From contig CM064512.1 in the NCBI GenBank assembly GCA_032716605.1, forward strand, positions 31,673,827 through 31,737,826: a stretch of 64,000 nucleotides of DNA, written 5' to 3'. Position 1 is the first letter of the stretch; each line of letters starts with the position of its first letter. The notes under the pieces were generated by a model. That model had not been told where the DNA came from. It ran no database searches and was given only the letters and a program-made list of their open reading frames with translations. A program made the position numbers and the translations under genes. The DNA comes from Paralithodes platypus. Its lineage: Eukaryota > Arthropoda > Malacostraca > Decapoda > Lithodidae. Of the stretch, positions 11,082-22,684 are shown in pieces.

Positions 11082-12500
11082 TAATTCTAGAAAGGTCCTG
11101 GTTCAGAGAAATTGCAGAGTTTATTTTTGAATTTATAAGATCGGGTTGGGTGAAAGAATTGGTAAATGTGAAGGAACTGTGGAGTGTTGAGTCATCTGCG
11201 TAGGAATGTATTGGATTATGAGTGGTAGATATGAGATCATTGATATGAATGAGGAACAGAGTTGGGGCCAAAACTGATCCCTGGGGAACACCAGCATTTA
11301 TTGAGTTAAATTGAGAATAAAGGCCATCTACCATTACACATATTTTTCTGTTATGAAGATACGAAGAAATTAGTGGAACTAATGATGCAAGGCCGTAGTG
11401 TGACATCTTCGACAATAAGGATTGATGCCAGACTCTATCAAATGCCTTTGATATATCCAGTGCTATTGTATGTGTTTCACCATGTTGGTCTGTAGCTTGG
11501 TTGATTTGATGCGTAAGAAGGCAAAGAATGTCTGCAGTTGATCGACATCGTCTAAAACCATATTGCCTATCACTGATTAATTTATTATTCTTAAGATGCT
11601 TAATTATGTGATTATTTAATATAATTTCAAAGACTTTACCAAGAGTGGAAGTTATAGCTATTGGTCTGTAGTTTGATGGATCTGAAGAGGCACCTTTTTT
11701 AGGAACTGGATGGATGTTTGCTTCTTTCCAGGGTACTGGGAAGCATGAAGATGAGTACACAGACGGAAAAATGTTGCCAATACAGGAGCGAGCAAAAAGG
11801 AGCAATTCTTAAGTACTATTGAAGGAATTTCATCTTGACCAGGAGCCTTATCTACTGAGATATTCTGCAAAATAGTTTTGACATGTCTGGTGTGGATCTT
11901 AAGTGAGGGAATTTCAGGCGAATTAAAATTAAGTACAGGGACATCTTGATTTATTTCATCTAAGGTTGAGTTGGTGGAGAACATATCCGCAAGAAGGTTA
12001 GCTTTACCTCGTGGGTCACTTACAAGATTGCCAGTCGGAGATTTTAATGTTGGAATGGATGAAGCAGTAGTGAAGTTGGATTTGAATGAGTTAAGAGTAG
12101 ACCAAAATATTTTGTTATCATTTGGATTATTTAGAAGTTTATTTGCCTGCTTGTGGAGAAAGTTTGATTTAGTTAGGTTTAATACAGTTTTGGCATGCTA
12201 TCTGATGTTTCTAAAGTAATTAAAGGCTTCATGTGTTTTTGATCTTGTGTATGCATTGTAGGCTATTGTTTTTTGTTCAGTTACTCTAGCACAATTATGG
12301 TCAAACCATTTAGGTGAATTAGATCTTTTACTGTACTTTTGATGAGGAATAAAAGTTTCCATTCCAATTTTTACAAAATCTTGTATGTGGCTCAAGGTGG
12401 GGTGTGCATCATTAGAAAAGAAAGAGGTCCAGGAAATATCAATAAAGAAACCTTGAAGACCCTCCCAGTCTGCCCTATCGTAATGCCATTTAGTCACCAA
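11062..12500 (-). pseudogene. J1 linker and reverse transcriptase
   Basis: The linker (12,500-12,198) ends at a TAG and then continues in frame. RT begins with DKAPGQDEIPSIVLKN near 11,860. A frameshift at about 11,810 is followed by FPVPWKEANIHPVPKKG, NYRPIAITSTLGKVFE, the motif A region IALDISKAFDRVWH, GVPQGSVLAPTLFL and motif C SYADDSTLH. All core RT residues are still visible although the frame is broken. Confidence 0.85.
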
Positions 12501-12507
12501 AACAGGT

Positions 12508-13353
12508 TCAGAGTTCAGAGTGGGAATGTGTGGTAGGTGATAGACAGGTGGCCTGTATCAGACAGCGATCAGAAGATCCAAGCGGGGACCTCACTGTAAC
12601 ATCATAATTTTCTGAATTGGTTGTTAAAAATAAGTCCAGTAGGTGGGAATTATGATTAGGATTATCGGGTACAAGGGTGGGTTGGTTGACTAGTTGAGTG
12701 AGATTAAATGAGTCTGAAAATAGCTCACATTCAAGACCAGCATCATCAGTCCTGGCTGAATGAGTGAGCCATTCAACATTATGGACATTAAAATCACCCA
12801 ACACAGTGATTTCAGAAGAAGCATTTAAGTTGAGGACACTGAGTTGTGAAGAAAGAGAATCAAAAAGACTTTGCTCTGGAGGAGTATTTGAGGAACGGTA
12901 GATGCAACATATGTATTTAAATTTACCAGCAGAAATTAATTTGTATATAGAATAATCAAAATAGGGACAATTGAAACTAGTAACCTCCTCCAGGGCAATT
13001 TCAGATTTTGCGAAGCAACATACACCTCCTTTAGGTCTGAAATTTTAGAGCAGTTGATAACCTGGAAAATTAAATCTAGATGTGTCAGATGTGGAAGTTA
13101 CTTGAGTCTCTGTCAAAAAAAGGAGAGTAGGGGATTCTGCTTGAAGAAATTGGTGTACAGAATTGATGTTAGAGTGAAGTCCCCTTATATTATTAAAGAA
13201 AAAGCTGCACCGACGAGCAGCTTTGGGACGTTGCAATGCTCTTGACACAGTCGCATGATGACGACCGGGAGGGCCCTGTGTCAATGACCCAACCCTGCCG
13301 GGGGTGGATATCCGAGGGACCACCAGGTTTGCTCTTAACAATTGTACTGCCAT
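12508..13353 (-). pseudogene. J1 AP-like endonuclease domain
   Basis: The N-terminal part has NNIRGLHSNINSV and LFLTETQV (the catalytic Glu region). After a stop at about 13,048 the same frame carries CIYRSSNTPPEQ and VLGDFNVHNVEW (Asp and Asn of the active site). Near the end, SSDRCLI replaces the usual SDH motif, so the catalytic His is Arg. A frameshift at about 12,510 separates this part from the linker before RT. In an active element this domain nicks target DNA to prime reverse transcription. Confidence 0.8.
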
Positions 13354-13721
13354 ATTTATTAGGTAAGTGTATGGTGTTACATGTATGATATGTAGTGGGA
13401 AGAGTAGTGTTTTATGGATAGAGGATAGCGATATAGGGCAATGTCGTGAAGTTGGATGTGTATGTTATATAAAGAGGGTTTTCCTGGTCCCCCTGATGTG
13501 TGAGGCAGAAAGATATGTATCCAGCTACCAAGGCCTGGGAGAGAAAATGAAATTCAGGCTATTCCCTGAGTCTCCCGAAACCTTGGCGGTAGTACTTCCC
13601 TGGGCGGGGCTGCCTACCCCTACTACCTACTTATACCTTATACATAGATTATATATAGGTAAAGGGGGAAAATAAAGATCTCTGGTCCAAAACCACTTTG
13701 ATATAAACAGTAATAATAAAA
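13354..13721. other. No gene recognised
   Basis: This lies between the LINE and the inverted-repeat-bounded segment. It could include remaining 5' sequence of the LINE, but shows no motif. Confidence 0.4.
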
Positions 13722-13929
13722 AGGCCTCTCGAAGTCAAGGGGCCAACGAACCAAATCACAGTTTCGAGTAATAAGGGGTTAAAGTCTAAGAAAGGTACTG
13801 CACTCCAAAACTATGCTCCTATGACAATATTATACATCAATGGAAAGCTCTCGACCTGACAAATAAAAATGATGTTGGTGTTTTTTTCTGAAAATCTGAA
13901 AATAATAATACAACACCATAAAACACCAA

Positions 13930-14650
13930 GGGGTGTGTTTTTGTGTATGTGTGTTTATTGTTCAATTTAAATGCATACATGATAATTTCAGAGTACTTGA
14001 TAAAACTAAGAAGCAGTTCAAATTTGAAAGTAATATTCCAAAAATTGCGTATTTTATGCGTGTTTTTCGTTCGACATGTGTTATGGTGTTTTATCAAAAC
14101 ATACAAAATGCATACAAATTATTATGGTAGTATGATCAAAAGAATGAGTGTACACATTGTAAAGAAAAATCATAGCAATGTTTTTGTGGAAATCCGTAAT
14201 TATTAGGTAAAACACCAACAAACACATAGTTTTTTTTTTTATGTACCCGTAAATGTTATTCGATTACATTCATACTTGAAACATTACAACATTTTGCAAT
14301 AACTAGGAGACAGCCGAAATATTTAAGGAAAATTCCTAAAATTGCGTGTTTTATGCGTGTTTTTCCATCTGCCTATTTGGTGGTGTTTTATTAAAACATA
14401 AAAAATGCACACAAATTATATTATAGCATAATCAAAAGATAGAGTGTAAACAAATGGATGAAATCGTATCAGTGTGTGTGTGAAAATCTGTAATTCCTAA
14501 AAAACACAAACAACAAACAAACACGTAATGTTTTTTTTTTTGTGTATCTGTAATTATGGGCCGATTTATTTCATACTCATATTTTTGAATAACCATGATG
14601 TAACTAAGAATTAGTCCAAATTAGAAAGCATAATTCCCATAATTACATTT
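13930..14650. repeat. Tandem repeat, unit about 300 bp, about 2.4 copies
   Basis: Three AT-rich units start near 13,930, 14,230 and 14,530, each with a T-run followed by a TGTA-type motif. Shared internal blocks include AAAATTGCGT-TTTATGCGTGTTTTTC and TATGGTGTTTTAT-type stretches. The third unit is partial. Confidence 0.7.
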
Positions 14651-14745
14651 TATAATAATTTAATTTCATAAATTATAAGAAAAGACTTTGTTCCTTCGTG
14701 TTTGATGTGTGAACAATGGTAATAAAATCATTATAAAGTTGAATA

Positions 14746-14985
14746 TTATTTACCTCTAAACTGCTGCCCAATCCGCTTGTCAACCTTATCATAGCACTTC
14801 ATAGCACAACTACACGGGGGCCCCAAAACACGAGCCCCTACAACAGTGCCCTTACGAGAAACATATTCGCCACCACGATCTCTTTTAGTCTTCTTAACTA
14901 CACTTTTCCAGGTTTCAGGGTGCCGTTTTCTACTAGGCATCAACGGTGAACCTTCCCCCACATCTGGATCACTAGTATCACTCAT
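14746..14985 (-). CDS. First-exon-like ORF, Cys/basic domain, probably spliced
   Basis: The ATG at 14,985 opens a 79-codon frame. It has an acidic start (MSDTSDPDVGEG), then RKRHPETWKSVVKKTKRDRGGEY and CSCAMKCYDKV. The pattern of RKR..WK, basic stretch, G-x-Y and a Cys-x-Cys-xxx-Cys cluster resembles the N-terminal domain of uncharacterised proteins I recall from insects and crustaceans, often linked to transposon-derived genes. The frame stops seven bases after AG-GTAAAT, a good splice donor near 14,750, so it is probably exon 1 of a longer minus-strand gene. The next exon could not be found. The context inside inverted repeats suggests a transposon gene more than a host gene. Confidence 0.5.
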   Translation of the reverse strand: MSDTSDPDVGEGSPLMPSRKRHPETWKSVVKKTKRDRGGEYVSRKGTVVGARVLGPPCSCAMKCYDKVDKRIGQQFRGK

Positions 14986-15089
14986 TATTCAGCCTCAAAC
15001 ACCGTGAAATATGGGTAAAAACAGGGAGAGCGAGCGAGAATGACCAGTTAAAAAACTCCCGCCACATGACTTATGTGGGGAGGTGCGAG

Positions 15090-15170
15090 ACGGCGGCTCT
15101 GATTGGCCGGGATCCGCGACACAAACACGCGGGAACATAGCCGCCGTCCCATTGGTCAGCCGTGCGCGGC
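15090..15170 (-). promoter_or_regulatory. Possible promoter with two CCAAT boxes
   Basis: This is a GC- and CpG-rich stretch in otherwise AT-rich DNA. It carries CCAAT (minus strand) at 15,106-15,102 and 15,155-15,151, about 120 and 170 bp upstream of the ATG at 14,985. The call rests only on motif position and composition. Confidence 0.35.
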
Positions 15171-15382
15171 GGCTAGGCCCATATACCTCCGCTTTGCCCT
15201 ACCTCATCCGTACATTTATCGAGTCAAAACACGAGACGCTCAACCCTATGCAACGTGCACATAAGGGCGAAATTCCCAATTCGGTCTTCATAGCATGATA
15301 GAGCGTGCTTCCACCTATTGGGAACCAGTGAAAACTCAAATTCTGTGATTTGGTTCGTAGGCCCCTTGACTTCGAGAGGCCT

Positions 15383-17844
15383 CTGATTATATTCAAGTAC
15401 AAACTGAAATAATATACAGAGTACTACTTATAAGTAAATAGAGAATTCCCTATATTGAGAGGAATCTCTGAGCTATGTTCTCTCGCTCGTGGCTAATATC
15501 TACCTGCCCCCTACCTAGTTCTCAGACCTTCTCTCCCCCTCTCAACCACACATATATTTCACCTTCCGGTTACAAGATGGCTACCCGTGGTTACAAGATG
15601 GCGATGGGGAAGGTACAGGGAATGTTGAGGTAAGCTTTATAGGCTGTAAACAAAGATTGACTCATGACATTCTGACAGGGAGTAACAATGGATAACCTCG
15701 AGATTGTACAGTCTCCCACCTAAATATATGGACACTGTAACTAAAACTTCTTAAAATTATATGATAGTTGGATATAAAGATTTCATAATAAATAGTATAA
15801 TCTTGAGATGTAATACTAACCATATACAAATTACCGAAGGGCGTGCGGCACGCTAATTGGTGCCACTTGCACGTGGCGAACTACACAATAAATAGATAGA
15901 TAATTATCTATTGATCTATTGTATTGTATGGATTATAATCCATGTGGTTTTAGTGTCAAAGTGTGGGCATTCTAAGAGCAAGCTAGAATCGCTCTTAGTG
16001 TATCTGAGGCATGGAAGGAAAGAGTCAACAAGGGAGGTCGAGTGGTAAAAAAGGAAAGCTAATAATTATTACCCCATCAAGCTCTACCTAGGAGTAGTTT
16101 CCTGGCCAACTTGTACCTACAGCCTCTTCTTACCGAAGAGAGTAATAGCACGATTTATGAATAAAAACAACACACAGTTTAGATTATTGTTTAGATGGAA
16201 GGCAAAAATAGATGCATGAAGAGCAAGAGAGAGTACAACAATGAGAGCCTACCTGGTAAAAATAAACCAGAGGGGAAAATTCGGTAGGGTGCTGGAATAA
16301 CGAAGGCTGAAACAATAGGGGAAGGAGGGATACATTGTTAAGCAAGAGTGTAATACAAAATAAAAATAGGGTTGGGGGGGGGGGGGGGGGGGCGGGAGGG
16401 GGCAATTCTGACTATTTTAGAAATCATTGGAAATATACATACCAAAAATGATGACGAGAGTAAACTCTCAAGGTAATAAACTAGGCATGAGCATGACTTC
16501 GTTTTAGTTTTGTTTTCCCTATGTGTAAGTAGAATACAAAAGGCAAAACTGCGTGTAACGAGTGTCCCCATCCCCCCCACCCTCAAAGGGTACAAAATGA
16601 AGTAGTGACAGAGACACTTTCAGGTGCATTAGAGTAAACATGTTCGGACACCCATCAGAGTTTACTTGTTGAGTGGAAGAAAGACTGGGAAAACCGGTTC
16701 ACACTTGGGTTAGAGAGTTGGATAGAATGGTGGTGGGCTAATGTCAAAATGCAGGTACCACACACTGATATACACTGATAAAGCTCAAACATTGGTAATT
16801 ATAGTAGCGGAAGAAGAAAGAGGGGGGTGCAACGTTGTGGCATGTAAAGAGAGATTATAATGAACAAAACAAGAAGCTGTGCTTCGGTTAGGATTCCACG
16901 GAGACCTATTTTATGGGAAGCTGTTTTAGAAAAAGTTAAAAATATGGTTATGCCAAGAAGGGTTAGAGGAGAAAATGAACACCAAGAATAGTGAGAGGGG
17001 ACGAAGGATTGATTTGTGTGTTATTGAATAGTATGAGAGTCGTGTGGAATATTATGACGGGTAGATAGATGGAAAAATTGAGTTTTGGAAGCATATAAAA
17101 CAACAAGGTTATATCTGCCTTAACTGGAAATAGTTGCAAAATCAGAAGATAGTTGTGCTATGGCCTCATTACGTGAGTTTTAAAGTAACTGTATGGAAGG
17201 TCGCTGTGGAAAGCTAGATGGATAATGTAAGGTTGAGGCATTGTCATATGAGTGGATAGGACTAAAGGTATAGTTGAGAAAACCATTAATGAATATTATA
17301 AATAGGACTGGAGATGTCTGGCGAAAGGGGAGGGAAGGAAGAATTAAATGATGAACATGTTATATGGATTAAACATGCGTATAAACCAAGTGGATGATAT
17401 AGGTGATACTGCATAAATATCTATAATAGAGAGAATGAAGGATATTTATTTTTAATAAGTTGAACACGAGCAAACTGGGTCCGATGGCCTTCTGTGAGAA
17501 ATGTGTGTAAACTATTAAAGACAATAATATGTGTAGGACGGCATAGATAAACACATACAGGTTTTGAAAACAAGAATGATGAACGCATATTAAAGAGAGG
17601 ACAGGTTTTGCAGAGGAGAAATATATACTTGCAGGCAAATTAAAGTGGTAACAAAAAAGATGCGAAGTTAAGCATATGAATATAATGTAGTTCAAGACCA
17701 CACAGGGAAAGATGTCATTGAGAGGGTAGGGTTTTATGTTTGCCATTTTATTAATTTATATATTTATTGTTATAGTGTCCACGCTAGACCTTCATGAAGC
17801 TTAAGTATAAAACCTAGACCCCCCTTCGAGAAGAATCTGTACAC
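15383..17844. other. No gene recognised; contains a 19-G run
   Basis: Non-coding DNA with a poly-G tract at 16,374-16,392 that could form a G-quadruplex. The open frames at 16,184-16,595 and 17,369-17,746 (minus) are low-complexity or hydrophobic chance frames with no family motif. Confidence 0.5.
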
Positions 17845-18300
17845 TTTTTAGTACCACTTCCCTTTGTTGGCAAAGATCACCACCACTGCCGATACCACTC
17901 CATGTTGACCACTTCCCTTTGTTGGCCAAAATCACCACCACTGCCGAGACCACTCTATGTTGACCACTTCCCTTTGTTGGCCAAGATCACCACCACTGCC
18001 GAGACCACTCTATGTTGACCACTTCCCTTTGTTGGCCAAGATCACCACCACTGCCGAGACCTCTCCATGTTGACCACGATCACCACCACTGCAGAGACCA
18101 CTCCATGTTGACCACTTCCCTTTGTTGGCCAAGATCACCACCACTGCCGAGACCACTCCATGTTGACCACTTCCCTTTGTTGGCCAAGATCATCACCACT
18201 GCCGAGACCACTCCATGTTGACCACTTCCCTTTGTTGACCAAGATCACCACCACTGCCGAGACTACTCCATGTTGACCGCTTCCCTTTGTTGGCCAAGAT
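17845..18300. repeat. Minisatellite A, unit about 57-60 bp
   Basis: About eight copies of a unit built on CCACTTCCCTTTGTTGGCC, AAGATCACCACCACTGCC and GAGACCACTCCATGTTGA. One copy, near 18,070, is shortened. The open frame across it is an effect of the repeat. Confidence 0.9.
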
Positions 18301-19310
18301 CACCACCACCACCACCACCCACCTTGTAATCTGTTAATCCAAGCCAACCGCTGCTGCTGTTATCTCAAGGGTCACTCCATTTTGACCACCACCACCACCA
18401 CCACCCACCTTGTTATCTGTTAACCCAAGCCAACCACAGCTTCTGTTATCTCAAGGGTCACTCCATGTTGACCACCACCACCACCATCACCCACCTTGTT
18501 ATATGTTAACCCAAGCCAACCACAGCTGCTGTCATCCCAAGGGTCACTCCATGTTGACCACCACCACCCACCTTGTTATCTGTTAACCCAAGCCAACCTC
18601 AGCTGCTGTCATCCCAAGGGTCACTCCATGTTGACCATCACCACCACCACCACCCACCTTGTTATCTGTTAACCCAAGCCAACCACAGCTACTGTCATTC
18701 CAAGGGTCACTCCATGTTGACCACTACCACCACCACCACCCACCTTGTTATCTGTTAACCCAAGCCAACCACAGCTACTGTCATCCCAAGGGTCACTCCA
18801 TCTTGACCACCACCACCACCACCACCCACCTTGTTATCTGTTTACCCAAGCCAACCACAGCTACTGTCATACCAAGGGTCACTCCATGTTGACCACCACC
18901 ACCACCACCACCCACCTTGTTATCTGTTAACCCAAGCCAACCACAGCTACTGTCATCCCAAGGGTCACTCCCTGTTGACCACCACCACCACCCACTTTGT
19001 TATCTGTCAACCCAAGCCAACCACAACTGCTGTCATCTCAAGGGTCACTCCATGTTGACCACCACCACCACCCACCTTGTTATCTGTCAACCCAAGCCAA
19101 CCACAACTGCTGTCATCTCAAGGGTCACTCCATGTTGACCACCACCACCACCCACCTTGTTATCTGTCAACCCAAGCCAACCACAACTGCTGTCATCCCA
19201 AGGGTCACTCCGTGTTGACCACCACCACCACCACCATCACCACCACCCACCTTGTTATCTGTTAACCCAAGCCAACCACAACTGCTGTCATCCCAAGGGT
19301 CACTAAGCAG
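18301..19310. repeat. Minisatellite B, unit 80-86 bp, about 12 copies
   Basis: Units carry a (CCA)n stretch, CCACCTTGTTATCTGTTAAC, CCAAGCCAACCACAGCTGCT and GTCACTCCATGTTGAC. The period is 86 bp up to about 18,917 and 80 bp after, because the CCA run is shorter. The end of the unit (CACTCCATGTTGACC) is shared with minisatellite A, so one probably grew from the other. Overlapping His/Thr-rich frames here are artefacts. Confidence 0.9.
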
Positions 19311-19571
19311 GGATAACGCCCTATCAAGGTTATGGTGAGAGAGAACACCTGCCGGTCGACATATTGTATTTATATATTGTGTATAATTGTGTGTGTGTGT
19401 ATCATTGTGTTTCGAGTGTTTTGTTCCAATGTATATTGTACTCCTTGTATTTATTGTGTCTTTTACCGTATTGTATAAATAAACTGTATCTGTGTGCACT
19501 GTTCGTATTCGTACTTGTATTCGAGCTCTTGTTGAATGTCTAAATTATATTGGCATTCTGTATATACTCTA

Positions 19572-19633
<62 letters not shown>

Positions 19634-21600
19634 AGGAATGAGACAGGAAGAGAGATATAGATAGATAGATAGAGAGAGTGGGGGGGGGAGAGCTATGATG
19701 ACAATGACACAGTCTATCGTCAGCAGCCATCTATTTCTCGCATGGCATGTTTTAATTTCACAAAAGAGCTGGAGCAAAAGGAAACTAAGCTTTGACGACA
19801 GAAGTCCCCTGGCTCTCTTATTGTGACGTTAATTACGTTATCACCGACCCAACGCCTGGTACCAAAATCCACACTAGATTTATCTCGCCTCCAATTCCCC
19901 CAACAATCTGGCCTCGATTCTGGCTGTCATATTGTCAACGTGTTCTGAATGAACCAATATACTAAATTCCACATTTTACATTATAGGCATCGTTACTTAC
20001 AATCGCCTTCGACTTTGGTTTATTTCCTTAAATATACAATCTATCTATCAAGCTATGTAGTTATCTCTCTCTCTATATATATATCCTGCGCTGTGTATAG
20101 AGATAGATAGATTGACACAATAAATATACCATGACTGTGCTTCTCATTATCATAATTATCTCCCCGTCACCACCACCATCATTATTACAAATAGCTACAT
20201 CATTATCCCAGAATATGTTTATCATTAACATAGTGGACAGTGTTCATTAGCACTGGACCATCACAAAGCAATGATGAAAGAATAGCCTGGCCGTCGACCA
20301 CGGACTAATTTTAGACATAGCCTTTGATTTTTTGCATTAATAATATAATATTTGTTTGTAAGTAGTCATAATTAAGAAGATGGAACATTGAGCTGGTATT
20401 TTAGGAGTGTGTGGTTTGAATACCAGGGATGACCAGCCTCTCAAAAGCATTCCGATAGTTTTACATATGTCTCACTATGAACTCTGAAGAACTTAATCAT
20501 ACATGTGATTAAAAACACACAATAAATATAATACGTTGTGTCATTCAATGTTAAGCAAAAATGTTGAATACATCAATCAGTATTCAATGTCTATATGCTT
20601 ACAAAATACTAAAGGTACAACCAGAACAATGCTACACCAACTAAATGATGACAACCTTTCCAGCTCGATGAATGTATGCTAAGCTGAATGAAATAGTATG
20701 GCGGTAGCTGAAATGAAATGAACAAATCACTGAGAGTTTGCACACATATAGCATTAACCTTTCGCAATGAAGGAGTATCGCAACGTTTGTACTTCTGACT
20801 GCACAGTACATGCTCTGACAGGTTATATCCTTATTCCCTTCTGTACTGGCGACGTCTGTTTAATTTGACTATAGCTACATTTATACGATTTTGTGCAGTT
20901 TAAGAAGGATCTGTGGTAGTAAAAAATGGCTAAGTGAGATAGTTCGAAACATGTTAATTGCTAGAGGCAGTTTTTAAGCATGTTATGTTTGTATGCATGT
21001 TATATATATATATATTTATTTGTTTTTTAAATCCCACAGACAAAAAACAAGCACGATAGTAACATAAAAAAAAACATCAATAATGCAGTATAATTTACCA
21101 TAAATAAAATATAACGTAGGCATACATATTTATGCTTGTAAGATTGTGTAAAAGGAAGGCAGGCGGAAAAGAGGCAAAGAGTGAAGAGGGATAAACAGAG
21201 AGATAGTAGAGAGGCAGGGAGGATAATTAAAGGGGAGAACAGTTATAATACAGAGAGGAGAGGGTGGAAACACGCTACCTGAGAGAGAGAGAGAGAGAGA
21301 GAGAGTTTTATAAATAACATGTAATGTGACTGTGATGTTGCTCTGTGTTTGCCAAGGTGCATCAGGGAATATCACACCCTTGAACACATACTTCTAAAAC
21401 AGTGTGTGCAAAGACTGAAAAAAGACACCAAGACTATTTATTAGTACAAAGTGCCCAAAACAATGTACAAGTGATAGTGACACTAACATAATTGTATAAC
21501 AGTGACGGACACCAATACCTGTAAATATATTTTAAACTTATAAAACTGTGCGTATAAAAGACGCTAAACGTGAGTAAACAGTACACAAAAATAATGTGAT
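19311..21600. other. No gene recognised; several microsatellites
   Basis: AT-rich DNA with (CT)n-(TA)n at about 19,568-19,631, (GATA)n near 19,657-19,672 and (GA)n at about 21,281-21,306. No coding motif was seen. Confidence 0.6.
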
Positions 21601-22188
21601 TGTCGGGAATAGGGTAATGATCCCGACAGTTTTAGGTCCAATAGGACATTTGAATTTGGCGGTATCGTATCGCTTGTACGATTTCGGCTGGTTCTTTGTG
21701 TATTGTAGTTTATTCTTAAGTATAGGTTAAATATTAACTGTAATGTATAAATATCTACATCAGCTCTAGATGTATCATGAAACCAAGTTATGGGTTATAA
21801 TTATTATGAACCGACAGCCATATGTAATTTCGCGAAGCGATCTGACGCCGGCCCTTTAGTCTCTCAATCAACACCATACAGCCAACATCCCCCCCCCCCC
21901 CCCACCCGCCCCGGCTCTGAGTCAACCCCCAGTTCACCATGTGCTATAAATAGTAATCTATAACAATATTAACAACAGTCCTACATTACCAGTCCTCTAA
22001 GCTAAGTTCATTGTATCGATATTGTATTATGTGAACATTCCTACATGTCATGCAATTGAATTAGCCGTGTGTGGGGGACTGGATTACACCCATCAACTAC
22101 GTCGTTGGTAATTATATTATTACTATTTGTTGGGTTATTTCATGTACCAGTGATATGCAATTTAACCTCTTTATCTAAATTCCCGACA
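21601..22188 (+). repeat. P2 5' LTR
   Basis: It begins TGTCGGGAAT and ends ATTCCCGACA, a 10-bp terminal inverted repeat, and is 588 bp long. It matches both P3 LTRs in reverse orientation. A poly-C tract of about 14 bases lies near 21,890. The same tract is about 20 bases in the P3 LTRs. Confidence 0.9.
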
Positions 22189-22193
22189 AATAA

Positions 22194-22211
22194 TGGTCCT
22201 TCGTGCCCTAA
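22194..22211 (+). other. P2 primer binding site (putative)
   Basis: TGGTCCTTCGTGCCCTAA lies five bases after the LTR. The same sequence follows the P3 5' LTR (39,555-39,572, minus). The tRNA was not assigned. Confidence 0.5.
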
Positions 22212-22684
22212 GGCTTCCTTACCGTAGTACCGTTTTGTTTACTTCATTGACGCTTGTGGGCTTACAAATGGCTGCCGCCTCACGCGTTGTTGGGCCGACT
22301 GCCCTTTCCCTATTATAGTCCCGGCTTATTCCCTCGTGTTTTTTTTCCGGTCAGGCGACGTCCCTATCTTTTTTGGGGCGTGTGATCCTTGGCGTTTTTT
22401 GGTGGGTTAGCTGGGCTGGAGATTGGGGTACGGGTAATTTCGTCGGGCACCATTTCGCGCTCATAGGCTAGGCTAGGCTAGGCAGTCTAGGCCTGCAAGT
22501 GTCTGTGGTAGCTGTTCATTTCGCTTTGGTGGTGTGCCTGTGGTGTTCATTGTGTTTTGTCATTGTGGGACTCATTATTAATTTTGCTGGTGGGGAGGGT
22601 TCTCATGTGACCTTTTATATTTCAATTTCATAATAGCCTAGGCCTAGTTGCTTAAAGTGGCGGTCATTTGTGTCGGTCTTTTTT

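Larger units (their letters stand above)
10269..13353 (-). mobile_element. Jockey-like LINE J1, decayed, with poly(A) tail
   Basis: On the minus strand the order is endonuclease, linker, RT, a C-terminal domain with a reverse-complement poly(A) tail (25 T at 10,269-10,293). Only the second ORF of a LINE is present. No ORF1 was seen, so the element is probably 5'-truncated near 13,353. At least two stops and three frameshifts break the reading frame. The RT is related to, but clearly different from, the LINE copies at 45.9 and 57.4 kb. Confidence 0.85.
13722..15382. repeat. Segment bounded by 40-bp inverted repeats
   Basis: The sequence at 13,722-13,761 begins AGGCCTCTCGAAGTCAAGGG. It is repeated in reverse complement at 15,343-15,382 with one mismatch. 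The 1.66 kb between them holds a ~300-bp tandem repeat and a small first-exon-like ORF. It may be a DNA transposon or just two inverted copies of a repeat. No clear target duplication was seen. Confidence 0.6.

Noticed and set aside
18012..19265. Series of overlapping His/Thr/Pro-rich ORFs
   Set aside because: They are produced by the repeat unit, mostly without ATG starts, and shift with it.
18301..19310. Regular repeats with spacer-like variation, like a CRISPR array
   Set aside because: Whole units repeat with no unique spacers, and the DNA is eukaryotic. It is a minisatellite.
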